Positions 1 through 10,511 of a DNA stretch of 64,000 nt are shown here, in pieces (positions within the stretch are counted from its first letter, which is position 1; each line of letters opens with the position of its first letter). The notes beneath the pieces were generated by a model. It did not search any database. It was not told the origin of the DNA and was given only the letters and a program-made list of their open reading frames with translations. The position numbers were made by a program, and so were the translations under genes. Source of the DNA: Billgrantia tianxiuensis (GTDB taxonomy: Bacteria; Pseudomonadota; Gammaproteobacteria; Pseudomonadales; Halomonadaceae); the NCBI RefSeq assembly GCF_009834345.1, contig NZ_CP035042.1, forward strand, positions 3,906,001 through 3,970,000. Direction: 5' to 3'.

Positions 1-553
1 TATCGCCGACGGTCGGTGCGCCACGGCGCGGAGAATAAGGCGGTGCATTGGAGCTCAGCGAGAGCGCAGTGATCTCGAGCCCTGGGCAGCTCGGCACCTG
101 GAAGGTACAGCGCTCACGCTCACCTGCCAGCGGGATCTCGCGCCAGTTGAGCCCACCGTTCCAGTGGCGCAGCATGGGAAACAGCGGAAAGCCGCTGGAG
201 AGGTCCTCATGCACGCTGGGCGTGCACCAGACATCGAGCGGGCAACCCTCACGCAATGACAGCAGCCCGCTGACGTGATCGATCTGGGCATCCACCAGCA
301 GCACCTCGGCAATGCCGGTGTGGCGCAGGCCACGCCTGGGAAAGAGCGCCGGAGAGGCACCAAGCTGAGCGCGAATGTCGGGCGAAGCGTTGCACAGCAG
401 CCAGCGCTCACCATCCATGCTCACCGCTATCGACGACTGGGTTCTCGCCACGAGGCCGGCGCGCCCCCGCCGCACGTCATGACAATTGCGACAGTTGCAG
501 TTCCACTGGGGGAAACCGCCCCCGGCCGCCGAACCGAGTATCAATACCTGCAT
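1..553 (-). CDS. pqqB: Coenzyme PQQ biosynthesis protein PqqB (partial, C-terminus outside window)
   Basis: The minus frame reads without a stop from an ATG at 553 to the window edge, giving the first 184 residues of a family usually about 300 long. The N-terminus [21 protein letters not shown], followed by further cysteines, is the hallmark PqqB opening. The segment [17 protein letters not shown] matches its metallo-beta-lactamase-like fold. The family acts in late PQQ maturation; its exact chemistry is still debated. A strong Shine-Dalgarno (AGGAGGG) lies 3 bases before the ATG. It follows pqqA on the same strand, so further pqq genes are expected beyond position 1. A PQQ-type sugar dehydrogenase lies just across the divergent promoter region. 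Confidence 0.95.
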   Translation of the reverse strand, partial: MQVLILGSAAGGGFPQWNCNCRNCHDVRRGRAGLVARTQSSIAVSMDGERWLLCNASPDIRAQLGASPALFPRRGLRHTGIAEVLLVDAQIDHVSGLLSLREGCPLDVWCTPSVHEDLSSGFPLFPMLRHWNGGLNWREIPLAGERERCTFQVPSCPGLEITALSLSSNAPPYSPRRGAPTVGD

Positions 554-610
554 GGTGCCCTCCTGATACCGACGGATGGAGCCGTTGCCGGCTCCATCCG
601 TGGCAGTCGG

Positions 611-682
611 TCAGCGGTTGGCGATATAGAGCGTGACCTCGAAGCCGAGGCGCAGATCACGAAAGCTGGGCTTGGTCCACAT
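611..682 (-). CDS. pqqA: PQQ precursor peptide PqqA (23 aa)
   Basis: A 23-codon gene on the minus strand encodes [20 protein letters not shown] plus ANR. Glu15 and Tyr19 have the E-x3-Y spacing of the residues that PqqE crosslinks to build pyrroloquinoline quinone. Length, the MWTKP start and position directly upstream of pqqB are all typical. A ribosome binding site (CCAGGAGA) precedes the ATG. The gene is short enough to be missed by automatic callers. The region upstream (683-961) should hold the pqq promoter. Confidence 0.96.
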   Translation of the reverse strand: MWTKPSFRDLRLGFEVTLYIANR

Positions 683-961
683 GGCGAGTCTCCTGGTGGG
701 ATGGTCGGATCGATGAGCAGCCGTACGACATGCCGGCGACTCAGGTCCAGTAAATCATTCGATGCCCTGCCAGGAGGCAGTACTTTGGGGGAGTTCGGCT
801 CGTTCGTTGGAGCCAGCAAGGAAGTCGTGCTGGCTCTGCTTGCCCAACATCGACCGAGCCTTGTGACAATCTCGAGGCTTTTCTACGTTGATGAGGGACT
901 AGCGTTACGGACGCCTTCCCTCACTTTGCCTGCAAGGTGCGCCTGCAAGGAGCAACGCGAT
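683..961. other. Divergent promoter region between pqqA and the sugar dehydrogenase
   Basis: No credible gene was found here. Plus-strand frames running through are low-complexity shadows. The stretch must carry the leftward pqq promoter and the rightward promoter of the sugar dehydrogenase, but I could not assign clear -35/-10 boxes. An AAGGAG Shine-Dalgarno occurs at 947-952, nine bases before an ATG at 962. Confidence 0.4.
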
Positions 962-1029
962 ATGCAGCTTAATGGACCCCTGTCTCATCCTACCCTTTCT
1001 CTTCCCCGCTTTCCGCCCTTACTCTCGCC

Positions 1030-2220
1030 ATGGCCACCGGCCTGAGCTATAGCGGCCTCGCCCATGCCGAGGTTCAGGCCACCCATGAAGAAGTGGCCTC
1101 AGGAGTGGAAAGTGAGGAGGCAACACTACGCGTCACCCGATTGGTGAGCGGTATCGAGCATCCCTGGGCCGTGACCTGGCTGGATGATGAAAGAATGTTG
1201 ATTACGGCCCGCCCCGGTCAGCTCTACCTGGTGGACGGCGACGAAGTGACCGAGGTCGGCAACCTGCCCAGGATCGACGCCGACGAAGATCAGCTCACTG
1301 CTCCCCAAGGTGGCAACCAGGGCGGCCTGCTGGATGTCGCCGTGCATCCCGATTACGCGAACAACGGCTGGATCTACTTTACCTATTCCAGTCCCGGCGA
1401 CGACGATTCGGTGATGGGCGACGAGGAGTACGGCACCGGCACGGCACTGGCCCGCGCCCGCCTGAGCGACGACGGCAGCGAACTCACCGATCTCGAGACA
1501 CTCTACGCCCAAGTACCGCGCACCGCTCCCGGTCGCCACTACGGCTCGCGCATCGTCTTTCCCGGTGATGGCAGCGTGATGTTCTCGATCGGCGATCGTG
1601 GCATCCGCTATCCGTCCCAGGATCTCACCGATCCGGGCGGTTCGATCATTCGTCTCAACGAGGATGGCGGCGCCCATGAAGAGAATCCCTTCATCGGCGT
1701 GGAGCCCGGCAACCTTCGCCCCGAGATCTTCTCCTACGGTCACCGCAACAACCAAGGGTTGGCGCTGCACCCCGACACCGGGGCACTGTGGGCCATCGAT
1801 CACGGCCCCTCGGGCGGTGGCGAACAGCTCTATATCGCCGAGGCCGGCAACAACCACGGCTGGCCACAGGTTGCCTTCGGCCGCGAATACTCCACCGACG
1901 AATTCATCGGCATCGGCGAGGAGGCGCCCGGCGTCACTCCCCCGGTACACGTGTGGTACGACACCCTGGCCCCGTCGGGACTGGCCTTCTATACCGGCGA
2001 CGAGTTCGCTGCCTGGCAAGGCAACCTGTTCGTCGGCGCCCTGTATGCCGAACGCCTTCATCGCCTGGTACTGGAGGGAGAGGAAATCGCACACGAGGAA
2101 GTGCTGCTCGAGAACGAGCTGGGCCGCATCCGCGACGTGCGTCAAGGACCGGACGGCCTGCTCTACGTACTCACCGACGAGAGCGATGGCGGCCTCTATC
2201 GGATCGAGCCCGAGGCCTAG
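1030..2220 (+). CDS. PQQ-dependent sugar dehydrogenase (YliI/Asd-type beta-propeller), N-terminus likely mis-framed
   Basis: The protein is a six-bladed propeller of the GSDH/sorbosone-dehydrogenase family: GIEHPWAVTWL near the start, GGLLDVAVHPDY, then YGSRIVFPGDG, FSYGHRNNQGLA and DHGPSGGGEQL. Relatives are periplasmic soluble aldose dehydrogenases that use PQQ. The ATG at 1030 gives only MATGLSYSGLAHA before the mature part, too short and uncharged for a signal peptide, and no ribosome site precedes it. A good one (AAGGAG, 947-952) serves an ATG at 962. That start is one base out of frame; restoring one base in a C run between 962 and 1030 would join them and give a full signal peptide ending AHA. 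The neighbouring pqq genes supply the cofactor. Confidence 0.85.
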   Translation: MATGLSYSGLAHAEVQATHEEVASGVESEEATLRVTRLVSGIEHPWAVTWLDDERMLITARPGQLYLVDGDEVTEVGNLPRIDADEDQLTAPQGGNQGGLLDVAVHPDYANNGWIYFTYSSPGDDDSVMGDEEYGTGTALARARLSDDGSELTDLETLYAQVPRTAPGRHYGSRIVFPGDGSVMFSIGDRGIRYPSQDLTDPGGSIIRLNEDGGAHEENPFIGVEPGNLRPEIFSYGHRNNQGLALHPDTGALWAIDHGPSGGGEQLYIAEAGNNHGWPQVAFGREYSTDEFIGIGEEAPGVTPPVHVWYDTLAPSGLAFYTGDEFAAWQGNLFVGALYAERLHRLVLEGEEIAHEEVLLENELGRIRDVRQGPDGLLYVLTDESDGGLYRIEPEA

Positions 2221-2288
2221 AAGGCAATGCTTACGGTGCTACGCCGGAGCCGTTGCACGCGGCATCACGGCGTACGGCCTGGCAATAT

Positions 2289-2314
2289 CCGCTAGAGGCC
2301 GGCCCAGGCGGCTT

Positions 2315-2321
<7 letters not shown>
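2289..2321. terminator. Hairpin between convergent sugar dehydrogenase and histidine kinase genes
   Basis: CCGCTAGAGGCC (2289-2300) pairs with GGCTTCTAGCGG (2310-2321), 12 pairs including one G-T, with a 9-base loop. It covers the kinase stop codon. There is no strong T tract, so termination is inferred from position between converging genes. Confidence 0.5.
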
Positions 2322-4486
<2,165 letters not shown>

Positions 4487-4525
4487 GCTCAGCGCCTCAT
4501 ACCTCGAATTCGCTGTCGCGAAGCG

Positions 4526-5047
4526 TCATGGCACATGCAGCGCGCCCACGTGCCAGACCGAGCGATGACGAATGGTCTCGTTGAGCAGTTCCGGATGTTC
4601 ATCGAAGGGGTAAAGCACGAACATTGGCCCCAGGTCGCGCACGGCAATGGGCTCGCCGTCACGCGTCATGGCCAGGATGACGTCATAGTCGTGGAAGTCC
4701 ACTACCGGCACCTCGAATTCGTACTCATTCAGCGCCCGAACCCGCACGTGTTCACCCTGAGCACCGGCCGCCTCCAGCACGGCACGCAGCAGCGGTCCTT
4801 CGAAGCGCCCGACCCCCTCCGTCCAAGGTGTGCTCGTCTCGATCACCCGAGGCGAAAGCGACATCAGCATTTCACGATCGAGATGCAGCTCGTCGCCGAC
4901 GTTAGGATGCTCGATGTTGCCCGTCACCCGCAGCAGAACGTCTCCCTCGGGAGGCGGCAGCGACGCAGCCATCACGGGCGGCAGGGTCGCGAGGAGGAAG
5001 AGAAGCAGGCTGAGCGAGACTGCGCGGCATGACCGTAGTGGGAACAT
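4526..5047 (-). CDS. Periplasmic molybdopterin-binding-fold protein (oxidoreductase-like), probable sensor partner
   Basis: A 173-residue exported protein: MFPLRSCRAVSLSLLLFLLA is a clear signal peptide ending near VMAAS. The mature part resembles the sulfite-oxidase molybdopterin fold (TPWTEGVGRFEGPLLRAVLEAAG and NEYEFEVPVVDFHDYDVILA). The mature part contains no cysteine, so the usual molybdenum ligand is absent and catalysis is doubtful. Start 5047 is preferred over upstream in-frame codons because it gives the signal peptide. The next gene downstream is the hybrid histidine kinase; a role in presenting a ligand to that sensor is an inference. Confidence 0.75.
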   Translation of the reverse strand: MFPLRSCRAVSLSLLLFLLATLPPVMAASLPPPEGDVLLRVTGNIEHPNVGDELHLDREMLMSLSPRVIETSTPWTEGVGRFEGPLLRAVLEAAGAQGEHVRVRALNEYEFEVPVVDFHDYDVILAMTRDGEPIAVRDLGPMFVLYPFDEHPELLNETIRHRSVWHVGALHVP

Positions 5048-5127
5048 CTTAGCTTCCGTAATCACCTGAAAGGACCAAGCGTACGCGAAAGCCAATAAAA
5101 GTTCAGGTAGATCCCGCCAACACTTCG

Positions 5128-5163
5128 AGTGGCCGGCAGGGAAACACCTCCCTGCCGGCCACT
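5128..5163. terminator. Perfect 14-bp hairpin downstream of the DUF2189 gene
   Basis: AGTGGCCGGCAGGG (5128-5141) and CCCTGCCGGCCACT (5150-5163) form a perfect stem with an 8-base loop. It lies 14 bases past the stop of the leftward DUF2189 gene and upstream of the molybdopterin-fold gene. Neither strand has a T run, so it may be an intrinsic-like terminator or an mRNA-stabilising hairpin. Confidence 0.6.
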
Positions 5164-5177
5164 CTCGACTCCCGACG

Positions 5178-5993
5178 TCAGGAGGCCATCTTCTCCACCG
5201 GCTCGCAGCGTACCAGGTCCTCATAGGCGTGCCAGCTGGCATGTCCCAGCACCGGCAGGATCAAGGCCAGGCCAATGTAGAAGGTCAGTACACCGATCAG
5301 TACGCAGCCGGTCAGGATGACGGCCCACAGCAGCATCGGACGAAAGTTGCGCGCCACGGTACGCACGCTGGCTTCGATACCCTCCATGAAGGTCAGGTCC
5401 TGGTCCATCAGCGTCGGGATGGCGACCACACTGATGGCAAAGGCACCGAACGCCAGCACGGCGCCTACCGCGGTACCCACGGCAATCAGGCCGAGCCCGT
5501 CCGGGGTGGTCAACAGCGAAGCGTAGAGTTCCGCCGCTCCCGGCGCCTCGAAGCCGAAGAAGAGCGCGAACAGCAGCGTAGCCAGGCGAATCCAGGCCAG
5601 GAAGAAGATCATCATCATCACGCCCATCATCGCCAGCTGCCCCGCATGCGGGCGCCAGGCGCCGAAGGCGTCGCCCAGGTGGGGGGCGCGGTTCTCCTCC
5701 AGGGCACGACTGATACCGTAGGAGCCAACCGCCACCAGGGGTCCCATGAACATGAAGCCCGCGATCAGCGGCAATAGCCAGTGCCATAGGTCGAGCATGA
5801 TGGCACCGGCCGTGATGGCGATGCTCAAGCCAACCCAGAACATGCCATAGGCGAGACTGACCGCCGTGGCCCGACGGAAGTCCTCGAATCCGGCTGCCAG
5901 CCAGGCCCGGGGCCTGTCCATGCCGACAGGGTTGATGGTGATCTTGACGTTGGGTGCGGAGGGTTGTCCGGCGCTTCTTGTGGCTGCATTCAT
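5178..5993 (-). CDS. DUF2189 domain-containing integral membrane protein
   Basis: A 271-residue polytopic membrane protein with about six hydrophobic segments. The opening MNAATRSAGQPSAPNVKI and the motif WLAAGFEDFRRATAVSLAYG, then GPLVAVGSYGISRALE, are characteristic of DUF2189, which occurs in proteobacteria often near respiratory genes. Its biochemical function is unknown. The ATG at 5993 was chosen because the protein is homologous from there; the in-frame extension upstream is basic and cysteine-rich and looks like noncoding DNA. It is transcribed alone, leftward. Confidence 0.85.
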   Translation of the reverse strand: MNAATRSAGQPSAPNVKITINPVGMDRPRAWLAAGFEDFRRATAVSLAYGMFWVGLSIAITAGAIMLDLWHWLLPLIAGFMFMGPLVAVGSYGISRALEENRAPHLGDAFGAWRPHAGQLAMMGVMMMIFFLAWIRLATLLFALFFGFEAPGAAELYASLLTTPDGLGLIAVGTAVGAVLAFGAFAISVVAIPTLMDQDLTFMEGIEASVRTVARNFRPMLLWAVILTGCVLIGVLTFYIGLALILPVLGHASWHAYEDLVRCEPVEKMAS

Positions 5994-6348
5994 TGTTGTA
6001 CCCCGTTGGTCGCCATGGGAAGGACGATGTGAGCATCTTTCCGGCCGGGAGGTCCGGACGACGTCTTGTTGTTCATACAGCTTTACTGTAGTTGACCGTG
6101 CACAAGCGTGCCGAGCGAAGTTGTCAACGCAGCGACAACTCGAGGCAATCATGCGTCGCTGTTTCTCACCCTGTTTCCGCCATGGCCTGAGTGGTAAGCC
6201 GTGGCCTGGATGGCTCGTAGGGAATAAGAACTCTTGCGGGAGGCATATTCGGGTATAAGAGGATACCGAAGCGTTACTTCAGGGCCTCCCTGCATACTAC
6301 TAATATCGAACATTACCCAACAACGAAAACGCACCAGGGAGCCTGACG
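5994..6348. other. Divergent intergenic region DUF2189 / cytochrome c
   Basis: 355 bases with no supportable gene. A small inverted repeat, TACAG-ctttA-CTGTA, lies at 6076-6090, about 85 bases upstream of the DUF2189 start, and could be a regulator site. The right half leads into the cytochrome c gene with an AGGGAGCC ribosome site just before 6349. Confidence 0.35.
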
Positions 6349-6723
6349 ATGAAACGGTTCATTCGCCTGGCAGGCATGCCACTGTTCGGTTTGCTGCTAT
6401 TCACGGGTGTCGCCTCACCGGGGCTGGCTGAAGAGCCCTTCTCTTCCGAGCAAGTCAATCTCATGGCAAGTGCCTGCGCCAACTGCCACGGCACCGATGG
6501 CCGCCTGGTGGGCAGTGTGCCAACCCTCGCCGGCCGCCCGGCGGCCGTGCTGGAAGCCCGGCTGCTCGCTTTCAAGCACAACGAAACGACCGATGCCACC
6601 ATCATGGATCGTATCGCCAAAGGCTTCACGGACGAGGAGCTAGCCGCATTGGCGGGGCATTTTGCCGCCATCGATCCGGATGAAGACGACGCTCCGGAAT
6701 CAGAACAAGAACCGCAGCAGTGA
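6349..6723 (+). CDS. Periplasmic monoheme cytochrome c (FccA-like)
   Basis: A 124-residue exported c-type cytochrome. A signal peptide ([20 protein letters not shown] to about residue 27) precedes one heme site, CANCH at residues 43-47. The segment [21 protein letters not shown] resembles the distal helix of class I cytochromes; the final residues are an acidic tail. The next gene, 10 bases downstream, is an FCSD-type flavoprotein, so this is probably the heme subunit of a flavocytochrome c sulfide dehydrogenase-like pair that passes electrons from a reduced sulfur compound to the respiratory chain. Substrate is inferred from the neighbourhood, not shown. Confidence 0.88.
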   Translation: MKRFIRLAGMPLFGLLLFTGVASPGLAEEPFSSEQVNLMASACANCHGTDGRLVGSVPTLAGRPAAVLEARLLAFKHNETTDATIMDRIAKGFTDEELAALAGHFAAIDPDEDDAPESEQEPQQ

Positions 6724-6733
6724 GAGGCACGCC

Positions 6734-8050
6734 ATGACACAGCATTCTTCACGTCCCGGCCTCAACCGCCGGCAACTGATCAAGGGCCTGGGTGCTGCCT
6801 CGTTGCTGCCCCTGGTCGGGGGCGTCACACCCTTTGCCATCGGCGGCCAACATGCCGGACAGGTCGTCGTGATAGGCGGCGGCTTTGGCGGTGCCACCGC
6901 AGCCAAATATCTCAAACGGACCAACCCGGCCATCGAGGTGATTCTGGTCGAGCCGGCCGAAACCTTCTACACCTGCCCCTTCAGCAACCTGCACCTGGGC
7001 GGCCTGCGCAGCATGCACGACATTGCTCATGGCTACGATGAGCTGCAGGATCGCTATGGCGTGCGCGTGATTCATGCCATGGCCGAGGACATCGATGCCG
7101 CCGCCCGGACGGTGCGACTCTCCACGGGGCGTGAGCTGGAGTACGACCGGCTGGTTCTCTCACCGGGCATCGACATTCGCTGGAACGCGCTGGAAGGCTA
7201 CGACGAGCCAGCCGCCGAGAAGGCGCCCCACGCCTGGAAGGCCGGTACCCAGACGGAGCTTCTGCGCGCCCAGCTGGAAGCCATGGAGGACGGCGGCACC
7301 TTCGTCATGGTCGCCCCGGCCAACCCTTTCCGCTGCCCACCCGGCCCCTATGAGCGCGCCAGCCTGGTGGCCAACTATCTGGCTCAGTACAAGCCGAAGT
7401 CGAAGGTGCTGATCCTCGATGCCAAGGACAACTTCTCCAAGCAGGGCCTGTTCATGGAAGGCTGGGAGCGGCTCTACGGCGATCGCATCGAATGGGTAGG
7501 ATTATCTGGTGACGGCCGTGTGACCCGGGTCGACGCCGACCGCCTGGAAGTGGAAACCGAATTCGGCACCGTCCACCAGGCCGACGTGCTCAACGTGATT
7601 CCACCGCAAAAGGCCGGCTGGATTGCCGAACGTGCCGGTGTGACCGACGACTCCGGCTGGGTACCGGTCAAGCCGGATACCTTCGAGTCGCAGCAGGCCG
7701 AGCACATCTATGTGATTGGCGATGCCAGCGTCGCAGCCCCTATGCCCAAGTCCGGCTTCTGTGCCAATGCCCAGGCCAAGGTGGTGGCAGCGGCCATTGC
7801 CGCCTCCCTGGAGTCGCGCCCAGCGCCCGAGGCCTACTGGACCAATACCTGCTACAGCCTGGTGGGTCCCGAGTATGGCATCTCGGTGGCCGGGGTTTAT
7901 CGCGTGCGCGATGGCGTCATCGCCGAGGTGGAGGGAGCCGGAGGGCTAAGCCCGCTGGATGCCCCCGATACCACTCGTGCCCTGGAAGCCGAGTACGCCG
8001 TCGGCTGGTACAACGCGATCTGCCAGGACACCTGGGGCACTCCGGTCTGA
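6734..8050 (+). CDS. FCSD-type FAD-binding sulfide dehydrogenase subunit (FccB-like), Tat substrate
   Basis: A 438-residue flavoprotein. The twin-arginine leader [20 protein letters not shown] indicates export in folded form. A Rossmann motif [17 protein letters not shown] follows, then the conserved TCPFSNLH cysteine region, and a C-terminal FCSD flavin-binding domain ([20 protein letters not shown], then [16 protein letters not shown]). Relatives oxidise sulfide or sulfite-level sulfur with a cytochrome c partner, here the preceding gene. Start 6734 is chosen because the Tat leader begins there and GAGAGG lies just upstream. The YedE and SoxYZ genes downstream support a sulfur role. Confidence 0.9.
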   Translation: MTQHSSRPGLNRRQLIKGLGAASLLPLVGGVTPFAIGGQHAGQVVVIGGGFGGATAAKYLKRTNPAIEVILVEPAETFYTCPFSNLHLGGLRSMHDIAHGYDELQDRYGVRVIHAMAEDIDAAARTVRLSTGRELEYDRLVLSPGIDIRWNALEGYDEPAAEKAPHAWKAGTQTELLRAQLEAMEDGGTFVMVAPANPFRCPPGPYERASLVANYLAQYKPKSKVLILDAKDNFSKQGLFMEGWERLYGDRIEWVGLSGDGRVTRVDADRLEVETEFGTVHQADVLNVIPPQKAGWIAERAGVTDDSGWVPVKPDTFESQQAEHIYVIGDASVAAPMPKSGFCANAQAKVVAAAIAASLESRPAPEAYWTNTCYSLVGPEYGISVAGVYRVRDGVIAEVEGAGGLSPLDAPDTTRALEAEYAVGWYNAICQDTWGTPV

Positions 8051-8083
8051 TCGAAGCACGTCCCGCTCGGGCGGCGGTATAAT

Positions 8084-8114
8084 GCGCAGGGCCACCTTTT
8101 GGGTGGCCCTGCGC
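8084..8114. terminator. 13-bp hairpin between the FCSD flavoprotein and the YeeE/YedE gene
   Basis: GCGCAGGGCCACC (8084-8096) pairs perfectly with GGTGGCCCTGCGC (8102-8114) around a TTTTG loop. No downstream T run is present. A TATAAT hexamer lies directly before it (8078-8083) but no matching -35 box was found. It may tune expression between the two halves of the sulfur operon. Confidence 0.55.
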
Positions 8115-8126
8115 TTAGGGGGAAAA

Positions 8127-9151
8127 ATGACCCACACCGAATTAGTCGTTTGGTCCGGCCTGGCGATCGGAGTGCTGTTCGGCAGCGCCGCCCAGCTCTC
8201 CGGGTTCTGCCTGTTGCGGGGTCTCGCCAACACAACGGCCGAGGGCGATACACGCAAGCTGCGCGCCTTCGCACTGGCCATGGGCGTGGCACTGATTGGC
8301 AGCCAAAGCCTGGCCGCCGCCGGCCTGGTGTCGCTCGACGCCTCGCTGTATGCGACTCCCTCTCTCGCCTGGCTCGCCGTCCCCTGGGTGGCCTGCTGTT
8401 CGGCTACGGCATGGCGCTGGCCAACGGCTGCGGTGCCCGTGCCCTGGTGCTGCTCGGCAGCGGCAACCTGCGCAGCTTCGTCGTGCTGGTATGCCTGGGG
8501 CTGGCGGCCTACATGACGCTTTCCGGCGTGCTCGCCCCCTTGCGCCTGTGGCTGGAGAGCAGTGCCAGCTTGCGCCTTACCGCCACCGGCCTGCCCGCGT
8601 TGCTAGGCTTGCCTGGCTGGCTGCTGGCACTGCTCATCGGTGGCGCCCTGCTGGGCTGGGCATTCGCGGCTCAGGAATTCCGCGCGTCACCGCGTGACTG
8701 GCTCGGCGGCCTGATCATCGGCGCACTGGTCCCCGCCGGCTGGTACGCCACCGGCGTACTCGGTTTCGACGACTTCGAGCCCGTGCGCCTGGCCAGCCTG
8801 ACCTTCGTCGCTCCCATCGGTGAGTCGCTGCAGTACCTGATGCTCTCCACCGGCACCCGCCTTAGCTTCGGCGTCAGCGTAGTGGCCGGCGTGCTCCTGG
8901 GCGCCTTGGCAACGGCGCTGTTACGACGCGACTGGACCCTACGCTCCTTCGATTCACCCACACACATGCTGCGCAGCATGGCCGGCGGGGCGTTGATGGG
9001 CCTTGGCGGCGTCATGGCACTGGGCTGCTCCATCGGCCAGGGTCTGTCGGGCATCTCGACGCTGTCGCTCACCTCCTTCGTCGCCGTGGCCGGCATCGTG
9101 CTGGGAGCCCAACTGGGAATCCGCAGGCCACTGGCGCTGTCCAATTCATGA
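8127..9151 (+). CDS. YeeE/YedE family sulfur-compound transporter (frameshifted at 8381-8384)
   Basis: Two overlapping frames join into one membrane protein of about 341 residues. The first frame gives MTHTELVVWSGLAIGVLFG and SGFCLLRGLANTTAEGD; it loses homology at CCCC 8381-8384, after which the frame one base back gives GGLLFGYGMALANGCGARAL. One extra C restores a continuous YeeE/YedE protein with its two conserved Cys motifs (NGCGAR and ALGCSIGQGLSG), residues that in the YeeE family take part in thiosulfate passage. The reading is probably intact in the organism. The neighbours suggest uptake or routing of a reduced sulfur species. Confidence 0.82.
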
Positions 9152-9168
9152 CCCTAATGGAGATGACC

Positions 9169-9996
9169 ATGCGTTCGTTCCGCTTCGCTCGCCACCACGC
9201 GTCTCGCCGGGGCCCGCTGCGCAGTCTGACGCATGCTGCCGCCGGCCTCGCACTCGCTGCGCTCGCCATGTCGGCGCTGGCCAACGAGCCGTGGCAGCGT
9301 CTGGACGCCGCCCAATCGTTGCTGGGTGACAGCGAGCCCCAGACCCAAGGGCTTACGCTCGATCTACCCCATGTCTCGGAAGACGGTTCTTCCGTACCGC
9401 TGACGGTAAGCTTCGCTGGCGAGCTCGACGAAGGCGACTATATCGAGCGCATCGACCTGTTCGCCAATGCCAACCCATCGCCCAGTATCGCCACCTTCCA
9501 TCTCACGCCACTCGGTGGCAAGACGGAGGTCTCCACCCGGATACGACTCAACGAGACCCAGCAGGTGATCGCCATTGCCACCAGCCAACAGGGCGAACGC
9601 TTCGCTACCGCTCGCGAGGTGCGTGTCACCGTCAGCGGCTGCCTGATGCGTAATGGAGGGGAGATGCCGGATCCTCTCTCCAACCCTCGTGTCAGCATCC
9701 CCTCCGGGCTGGCAGCGGGCGAGCCGGGCGAGGTTCGTACGTTGATCAACCACCCCATGGAGACCGGGCTGCGCGAGGACGACGACGGCAATGTCGTGCC
9801 ACGCCATATCGTCGAGCGCTTCAGCGTCTCGCTGAACGGCGATACCGTCTTCGAAGCGGAACTGCATCAATCGGTATCGGCCAACCCCTACCTGCGCTTC
9901 TTCCTTGCGCCACAGGAGAGCGGAGAAGTCGAGTTCACCTGGCAGGACGATAGCGGAGAAACGGCCCGCCACGTGGCCGAACTCGACGTAACCTGA
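9169..9996 (+). CDS. SoxYZ-type fused sulfur carrier protein (quinoprotein-dehydrogenase-associated)
   Basis: A 275-residue exported protein joining a SoxY-like half (residues about 45-160) and a SoxZ-like half (about 175-275). The Z half shows RVSIPSGLAAGEPGEVRTLI and HPMETGLREDDDGN. In canonical SoxY the carrier cysteine is in a C-terminal GGCGG; here a single cysteine, Cys158 in VTVSGCLM, occupies the equivalent place before the Z half. Such fusions are known near PQQ dehydrogenase genes. Start 9169 has GGAG at 9159-9162 and a basic signal peptide; ATGs at 9148, 9157 and 9163 are alternatives. It lies tight behind the YeeE/YedE gene. Confidence 0.85.
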   Translation: MRSFRFARHHASRRGPLRSLTHAAAGLALAALAMSALANEPWQRLDAAQSLLGDSEPQTQGLTLDLPHVSEDGSSVPLTVSFAGELDEGDYIERIDLFANANPSPSIATFHLTPLGGKTEVSTRIRLNETQQVIAIATSQQGERFATAREVRVTVSGCLMRNGGEMPDPLSNPRVSIPSGLAAGEPGEVRTLINHPMETGLREDDDGNVVPRHIVERFSVSLNGDTVFEAELHQSVSANPYLRFFLAPQESGEVEFTWQDDSGETARHVAELDVT

Positions 9997-10002
9997 AGTC
10001 TG

Positions 10003-10044
10003 AAACGCGTTACGCCTCGGCCATGGCCAAGGCGTAACGCGTTT
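10003..10044. terminator. Bidirectional terminator between SoxYZ fusion and universal stress protein
   Basis: AAACGCGTTACGCCT (10003-10017) pairs perfectly with AGGCGTAACGCGTTT (10030-10044); a second small palindrome fills the loop. T and A tracts flank it, as expected for termination of both converging genes. Confidence 0.85.
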
Positions 10045-10071
10045 TGCCGAGAGCAAGGAGGCATTACGCCT

Positions 10072-10500
10072 TTAGCGAACGATCATTACCGACATCTTGG
10101 AATGGTGCACCACGTGCTCGGCGTTGGGGCCCAGCACATAGTCGGCGAATTTACGCTTGTTGTGCGAGGCCATCACGATCAGGTCGACGTCGAGCTTCTT
10201 GGCTGCCTTGACGATCGCCTCCCACGGCGAGCCGTCGACGATCACCGATTGCACCTTGATGTCCTCGGGAACGTTCTCCTCGATGAAACGGTGCTGCGCC
10301 TGGGACAGCGCCTCGTGTGCCTTCTTCGCGAAGTCGCTCGGGAAATAGGAGCCGACCAGCGGCATGTGATAGTCGGGTAGTACCGTCACCACATGCAGCG
10401 AGGCGCCGAAAGTACGACACAGGGTCAAGGCCGTAGGCAGCGCCTTGGTCCATGAGGACTCTTCGTTGAGGTCCACTGACAGCAGAATCTTGTTGTACAT
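10072..10500 (-). CDS. Universal stress protein A family (TeaD-like position)
   Basis: 142 residues, one UspA domain. MYNKILLSVDLNEESSWTKA opens the nucleotide-binding fold, LIVMASHNKRKFADYVLGPN contains the family's G-x2-G-x(9)-G(S/T)-like region in diverged form, and the end VVHHSKMSVMIVR is typical. AGGAGGGTG precedes the ATG. It is the last gene of a TAXI-TRAP operon, 11 bases after the permease. In Halomonas elongata a Usp protein, TeaD, is encoded with the ectoine TRAP transporter TeaABC and regulates it, so a regulatory role on this transporter is a reasonable inference. Confidence 0.92.
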   Translation of the reverse strand: MYNKILLSVDLNEESSWTKALPTALTLCRTFGASLHVVTVLPDYHMPLVGSYFPSDFAKKAHEALSQAQHRFIEENVPEDIKVQSVIVDGSPWEAIVKAAKKLDVDLIVMASHNKRKFADYVLGPNAEHVVHHSKMSVMIVR

Positions 10501-10511
10501 CTTCACCCTCC

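Noticed and set aside
275..1045. 256-codon plus-strand frame near the left edge
   Set aside because: It crosses pqqB and pqqA, which are clear on the minus strand; only its last 28 codons may matter, as part of the sugar dehydrogenase leader.
8381..8384. Programmed ribosomal frameshifting as the cause of the YeeE/YedE break
   Set aside because: The same one-base deficit recurs in many unrelated genes at plain G/C runs, without slippery heptamers or conserved pseudoknots, so assembly error is simpler.
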